From: Oscillospiraceae bacterium
GTDB taxonomy: Bacteria > Bacillota > Clostridia > Oscillospirales > Acutalibacteraceae
DNA: 9,452 nucleotides
Direction: 5' to 3'
Assembly (NCBI GenBank): GCA_902796295.1
Contig: CADBOL010000088.1
Span: forward strand, 1 to 9,452
This document shows positions 6,772-9,452 of this stretch, one piece after another. The notes beneath the pieces were generated by a model. The model saw nothing but the letters and a program-made list of their open reading frames with translations, did no database searches and was not told the origin of the DNA. The first letter of the stretch is position 1. Each line of letters begins with the position of its first letter. The position numbers and the translations under genes are program-made.

Positions 6772-8166
6772 TTATCCGAATGTCATTTTTTCGGATATCA
6801 GTCTGACCAGTCTCATTATCAGATTGAAAGGTCTCAGGAAAAGACCGAATATATCGGAGCTTCCGTAATACCGGAAAGCGGTATATCCCCTGCCCGGAAG
6901 ATACAGTATCATATAATTGCGAACCGTCGTCTTTCCGTCTTCGTTTTCCGAACCAAGCGTAAGATTTGAGACAGCGGGAACAAGCGGTACCGTCAGCGTT
7001 TTGCCTTCAATCTCAAAGTTATTTACAGGTAAACCGTTTACAAGAACAAAATCGACCTTGTCAAGAATACCGATATCAAGAGTAAGCCTGTCATATTTCA
7101 CCGGCTCCGGCAAAACCGAAAGAACCTGACGGGTAATATAATTATAACCGTTCTGACTCGGATGAGTACCGGCAAATGAATTATCCATAAAATCACCGAG
7201 CAGCGCCCACCCTTTTTCCGTGGCAAGCGTTTCGGCGTTTCCTATATCGGCATATATTACTCCGAGCTCTTTTTCCCATTTCCTTAAGGATTCATTCATT
7301 GAAGCGGTTATCCCGCTTAACAATGAACCGAGAGGAAGAAGAGTTTCGTCAAGAAGAGTCAGATCGGCTACGAGATTGAAAGTGCCGACCATAACAATTG
7401 TTGCACCCGGATTTCTGTCTTTGATTGTTTTTATAAGAACGGGATAATACTTTTCCCAGTATTCTTTACCGGCATTCAGCTCTTTTATTACACGCGTAAC
7501 AAGCTCTTTAATTGCATCGGTATTGCTCAGATCAAAGCTGAGTCCGCCCGCAAGAGAACCTCCGCTTGTTGCGATACGATATGCGCGGTAAAAGACATCG
7601 GCCATACCGAGCTGAACGGTAATGAGACTTGCTCTGTCAATGAGTTCAGTGATTTTACCGCACCGGGCGCATTCGCCTTCAACATATTTCTCACCGTTTC
7701 TCGCCCCGGCAGCCGAACCTTCCCAGCCGAAATATTTCAGCATATCATCATAATACATATAATCAAGATCATAGTCGCTGAAATTATCCTCAACCCCGAG
7801 CAGATCGAGCATCATTGCAACCGTCATACCGGGATACGCGCATGGCCAGTAATTGCCGCTCCTGTCAGTAATATCGGCGGGGGTGCTGCAACCTACCGCC
7901 TGTGCGACAAGATAGGGAAAAGCGCCTTCGACATTGCGAAGATAAAACAGATCATACTGACCGCCTTCGGCTTTATCGGTGTCGATATAAAAGCCGTCTG
8001 CCCCGCAGCCGCGCGAGATACTGTCACCTATGGCAAGATATCCGCCTTCTCTGCCGTACTGTGTTAAATCAAAACCGTCAGAGGCAGAGCCGCAGACAGA
8101 AAACGAACCTGTTATAATTAATAATGATATCAAACAGGCAATGCTCCTTATAAATCTTTTTTTCAA
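6772..8166 (-). CDS. Secreted SGNH/GDSL-type hydrolase-like protein with degenerate catalytic blocks
   Basis: The 464-residue protein starts with TTG at 8166: a GGAGG site (8175-8179) is 8 nt away, whereas the in-frame TTG at 8172 would be only 2 nt from it. A signal peptide (K-K-R then a hydrophobic core to about residue 24) ends near the S-A-S at 27-29. SGNH features are G-D-S at 47-49 (nucleophile Ser49), Gly113 in Y-P-G-M-T (block II), and T-H-P-S-Q-N-G-Y with His335 (block V). Two usual residues are missing: block III reads G-M-A-D (Ala189 in place of Asn), and the position three before His335 is Ala332 in place of Asp. Residues from about 350 to the end form a separate beta-rich domain, ending in a basic, hydrophobic tail. 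Family members are esterases, lipases or deacetylases; activity here is uncertain. The gene lies 82 bp after ceramidase-like gene B. Confidence 0.78.
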   Translation of the reverse strand: MKKRFIRSIACLISLLIITGSFSVCGSASDGFDLTQYGREGGYLAIGDSISRGCGADGFYIDTDKAEGGQYDLFYLRNVEGAFPYLVAQAVGCSTPADITDRSGNYWPCAYPGMTVAMMLDLLGVEDNFSDYDLDYMYYDDMLKYFGWEGSAAGARNGEKYVEGECARCGKITELIDRASLITVQLGMADVFYRAYRIATSGGSLAGGLSFDLSNTDAIKELVTRVIKELNAGKEYWEKYYPVLIKTIKDRNPGATIVMVGTFNLVADLTLLDETLLPLGSLLSGITASMNESLRKWEKELGVIYADIGNAETLATEKGWALLGDFMDNSFAGTHPSQNGYNYITRQVLSVLPEPVKYDRLTLDIGILDKVDFVLVNGLPVNNFEIEGKTLTVPLVPAVSNLTLGSENEDGKTTVRNYMILYLPGRGYTAFRYYGSSDIFGLFLRPFNLIMRLVRLISEKMTFG

Positions 8167-8174
8167 TGTCAAAA

Positions 8175-8179
8175 CCTCC
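8175..8179 (-). promoter_or_regulatory. Ribosome binding site deciding the TTG start of the SGNH gene
   Basis: GGAGG on the minus strand lies 8 nt before the TTG at 8166 and 2 nt before the TTG at 8172. The first spacing is normal and the second too short, so the protein most likely begins M-K-K-R. Confidence 0.7.
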
Positions 8180-8196
8180 GCTGATAAATACCCGAC

Positions 8197-8220
8197 AGGG
8201 GCGTCTGTTATGACACCCCT
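8197..8220. other. Hairpin in the leader of the SGNH gene
   Basis: On the minus strand AGGGGTGTC pairs with GACGCCCCT (9 bp, one G-U) around a 6-nt loop. No U-tract follows, so it is not a standard terminator. It sits 17 nt upstream of the GGAGG site and could stabilise the mRNA or partly end transcripts from gene B. Confidence 0.5.
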
Positions 8221-8235
8221 GAACCTGATAGAATT

Positions 8236-8241
8236 ATTATA
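8236..8241 (-). promoter_or_regulatory. Possible -10 element upstream of the SGNH gene
   Basis: A perfect TATAAT lies on the minus strand in the 82-bp gap after gene B. The sequence 17-18 nt upstream (GGTTTC or TGGTTT) is a poor -35, so an independent promoter is only possible; read-through from gene B is the alternative. Confidence 0.25.
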
Positions 8242-8248
8242 AATAAGA

Positions 8249-9452
8249 TTAAAATCTTGAAACCATATCTCTGAAATTATCCGCTATAGCCTTCTGACTG
8301 TTAATGCCCATTGAATTGGTTTCATGATAATGATTAAGACCGTTTTTGTCTTTTGTTCCGTTGAGGAACGGCTGAGTCTTGTTGAGAATGAAATCATTCG
8401 GCGGAACAACATATCCGGTCATATCATTTGTATTGCCGTATGCTATAAGATTCGGATCGTTGCATATTTCGCACAGCGGCTCCGGATTTATTTCGGGACC
8501 TTCGCCTGTTGTGGATAATTCCTTCGGAATATATGAACCGTAAACTGTCGAAACAAAGCTTTCTCCCGGAAGCAGTACTATTTTGGTATCGCCTATTGTC
8601 ATATAGGTCATTTCAGATTCCATCGCTATGCCGGTAAGGCTGCTTTTGCAGGGATAAGCTTTGAAGCTCATTGTATGTTTAAGAGCAAGAAGAGTAAGAA
8701 CATAATTATCGACCGGATAATAAAACGGCTGAGTGATGAATCTGATTTTCGGCTCAAGAGGATGCTCGTCGGTTATTTTTTCAGCCGCATCGGCATACAT
8801 CAGGCCCTGCTTTTTGACGCAGGTCAGAGGATCTTCATCAAGCTCGGCGCCGTCCATAGCGCCTATTGCTCCTATTCCGAAATGAACATCCGCGCCGGTA
8901 TCGGACTTGATTTTTTCTCTCATAAAAAACGGATATTCACCGCTGAGCATTCTGTTGCCGCCGCCGAGTGAATTCGGATGAGCGCCGAAATTCATAACCC
9001 AGACTTCGTTTGAGCCGTCATCGGGCGAAAATCTGAATCTTGAAAGAATCTCGTGCTTATCGGTAAAACCTCTTTTGGTAAACAGGCCACCGGGTACTTC
9101 GATTTTTCCGCTGAAAAGATTGCCGGGTTTACGGTTAAGATAAGCTTTCTCCGAAACCTCGACTGCCTTTTTCATAAGCATATCCATATATTCCGGGTCT
9201 TTGCCGTCGGCTGGAATACTCAGGAAAGGCTTGCCCCAGTATCCGAGAGTGTCAATACCGCTGTGACTGTGAGTGACGCTGACATTGATACCTTTGCAGC
9301 CTTTGATTACTTCCGAAGCCATTATCATACCGCGGATTTTATTGACCTCTATACGGGTAAGACCGATTATATCGGCGGTAATCCAGATAATGCCCTCTTC
9401 ACTGCCGCAGTCAATCCAGACAGCGCTGATAAAGACATCGGTCAGAACGCCC
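8249..9452 (-). CDS. Neutral/alkaline ceramidase-like protein B (N-terminus beyond window)
   Basis: The frame stays open from the stop at 8249 to the right edge, giving 400 visible residues. The ATG at 9328 is internal, because conserved family sequence continues upstream of it. In visible numbering, T-H-S-H-S-G (60-65) is the Zn-binding HxH region, and G-A-H-P-N-S with His158 is the second Zn His. Further on, L-P-G-E-S-F matches the P-G-E segment with the Zn Glu, and T-G-Y-V-V-P-P matches the Tyr segment near the C-terminus. The position of the catalytic serine holds Asp200 (in G-A-M-D-G-A-E), 42 residues after the Zn His exactly as Ser360 is in protein A. Zn binding is thus probably kept, but classic ceramidase chemistry is doubtful. 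Whether it is exported cannot be seen. It is upstream of, and in line with, the SGNH gene. Function beyond the family is unassigned. Confidence 0.75.
   Translation of the reverse strand, partial: GVLTDVFISAVWIDCGSEEGIIWITADIIGLTRIEVNKIRGMIMASEVIKGCKGINVSVTHSHSGIDTLGYWGKPFLSIPADGKDPEYMDMLMKKAVEVSEKAYLNRKPGNLFSGKIEVPGGLFTKRGFTDKHEILSRFRFSPDDGSNEVWVMNFGAHPNSLGGGNRMLSGEYPFFMREKIKSDTGADVHFGIGAIGAMDGAELDEDPLTCVKKQGLMYADAAEKITDEHPLEPKIRFITQPFYYPVDNYVLTLLALKHTMSFKAYPCKSSLTGIAMESEMTYMTIGDTKIVLLPGESFVSTVYGSYIPKELSTTGEGPEINPEPLCEICNDPNLIAYGNTNDMTGYVVPPNDFILNKTQPFLNGTKDKNGLNHYHETNSMGINSQKAIADNFRDMVSRF

Noticed and set aside
6770..6780. TATAAT-like sequence just before the nitroreductase gene as a promoter
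   Set aside because: It is too close to the start codon for a normal leader and has no -35; co-transcription with the SGNH gene is simpler.
6517..6969. 150-codon plus-strand open frame
   Set aside because: It is antisense across the nitroreductase and the end of the SGNH gene. No promoter, ribosome binding site or domain was seen.
8166..8172. TTG at 8172 as the start of the SGNH gene
   Set aside because: The GGAGG would be only 2 nt away; the TTG at 8166 has an 8-nt spacing and begins a normal signal peptide.
8245..8258. AAGATT-N2-AATCTT dyad at the end of gene B as a terminator
   Set aside because: The loop is only 2 nt, the stem is AT-rich and no U-tract follows, so it is unlikely to end transcription.
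8675..8971. 98-codon plus-strand open frame
   Set aside because: It is antisense within ceramidase-like gene B and shows no independent coding signs.
9326..9328. ATG at 9328 as the start of ceramidase-like gene B
   Set aside because: The frame continues to the window edge with conserved family sequence (for example W-I-T-A-D-I-I-G-L), so this Met is internal.

Overview
The window looks like a chromosomal segment of an anaerobic, low-to-mid-GC Bacillota (Clostridia-type) bacterium. The signs are strong GGAGG-type ribosome binding sites, sigma-A-like promoters, a TTG start, and a radical-SAM sulfatase activator, which implies anaerobic life. No rRNA, tRNA, CRISPR array, transposase or phage gene was seen. 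The species cannot be named from this sequence.

Layout, left to right. (1) Positions 1-1207, minus: a secreted neutral-ceramidase-like protein whose C-terminus lies off the left edge. (2) Positions 1208-1434: a divergent intergenic region with one good promoter facing each way. (3) Positions 1435-2556, plus: a cytoplasmic GH32 fructosidase with an unusually short C-terminal sandwich domain. (4) Positions 2557-2639: a two-copy tandem repeat and a shared hairpin terminator between convergent genes. (5) Positions 5869-2640, minus: a three-gene operon of an XRE/zinc-ribbon regulator, an anaerobic sulfatase-maturating enzyme (anSME) and a Cys-type sulfatase. It has its own promoter and a palindrome next to it. 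(6) Positions 9452-5941, minus: a second neutral-ceramidase-like gene (N-terminus off the right edge), a secreted SGNH-type protein and a TM1586-type nitroreductase, in the same direction.

The best-supported functional unit is anSME plus sulfatase. The anSME carries all the cysteines expected for three iron-sulfur clusters and the Asp after the SPASM Cys. The sulfatase has the C-x-P-S-R motif that anSME converts to formylglycine. The sulfatase has no signal peptide, so its substrate must enter the cell, and no transporter lies in the window. Two distant ceramidase-family paralogs flank the region: the left one keeps the catalytic serine, while the right one has Asp at the aligned position. 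The SGNH protein has also lost two standard catalytic-block residues. A link to sulfated sphingolipid or glycolipid use is possible but only an inference. A 16-bp element (14/16 identical) occurs at the start region of both the GH32 gene and the regulator operon and may be a shared operator.
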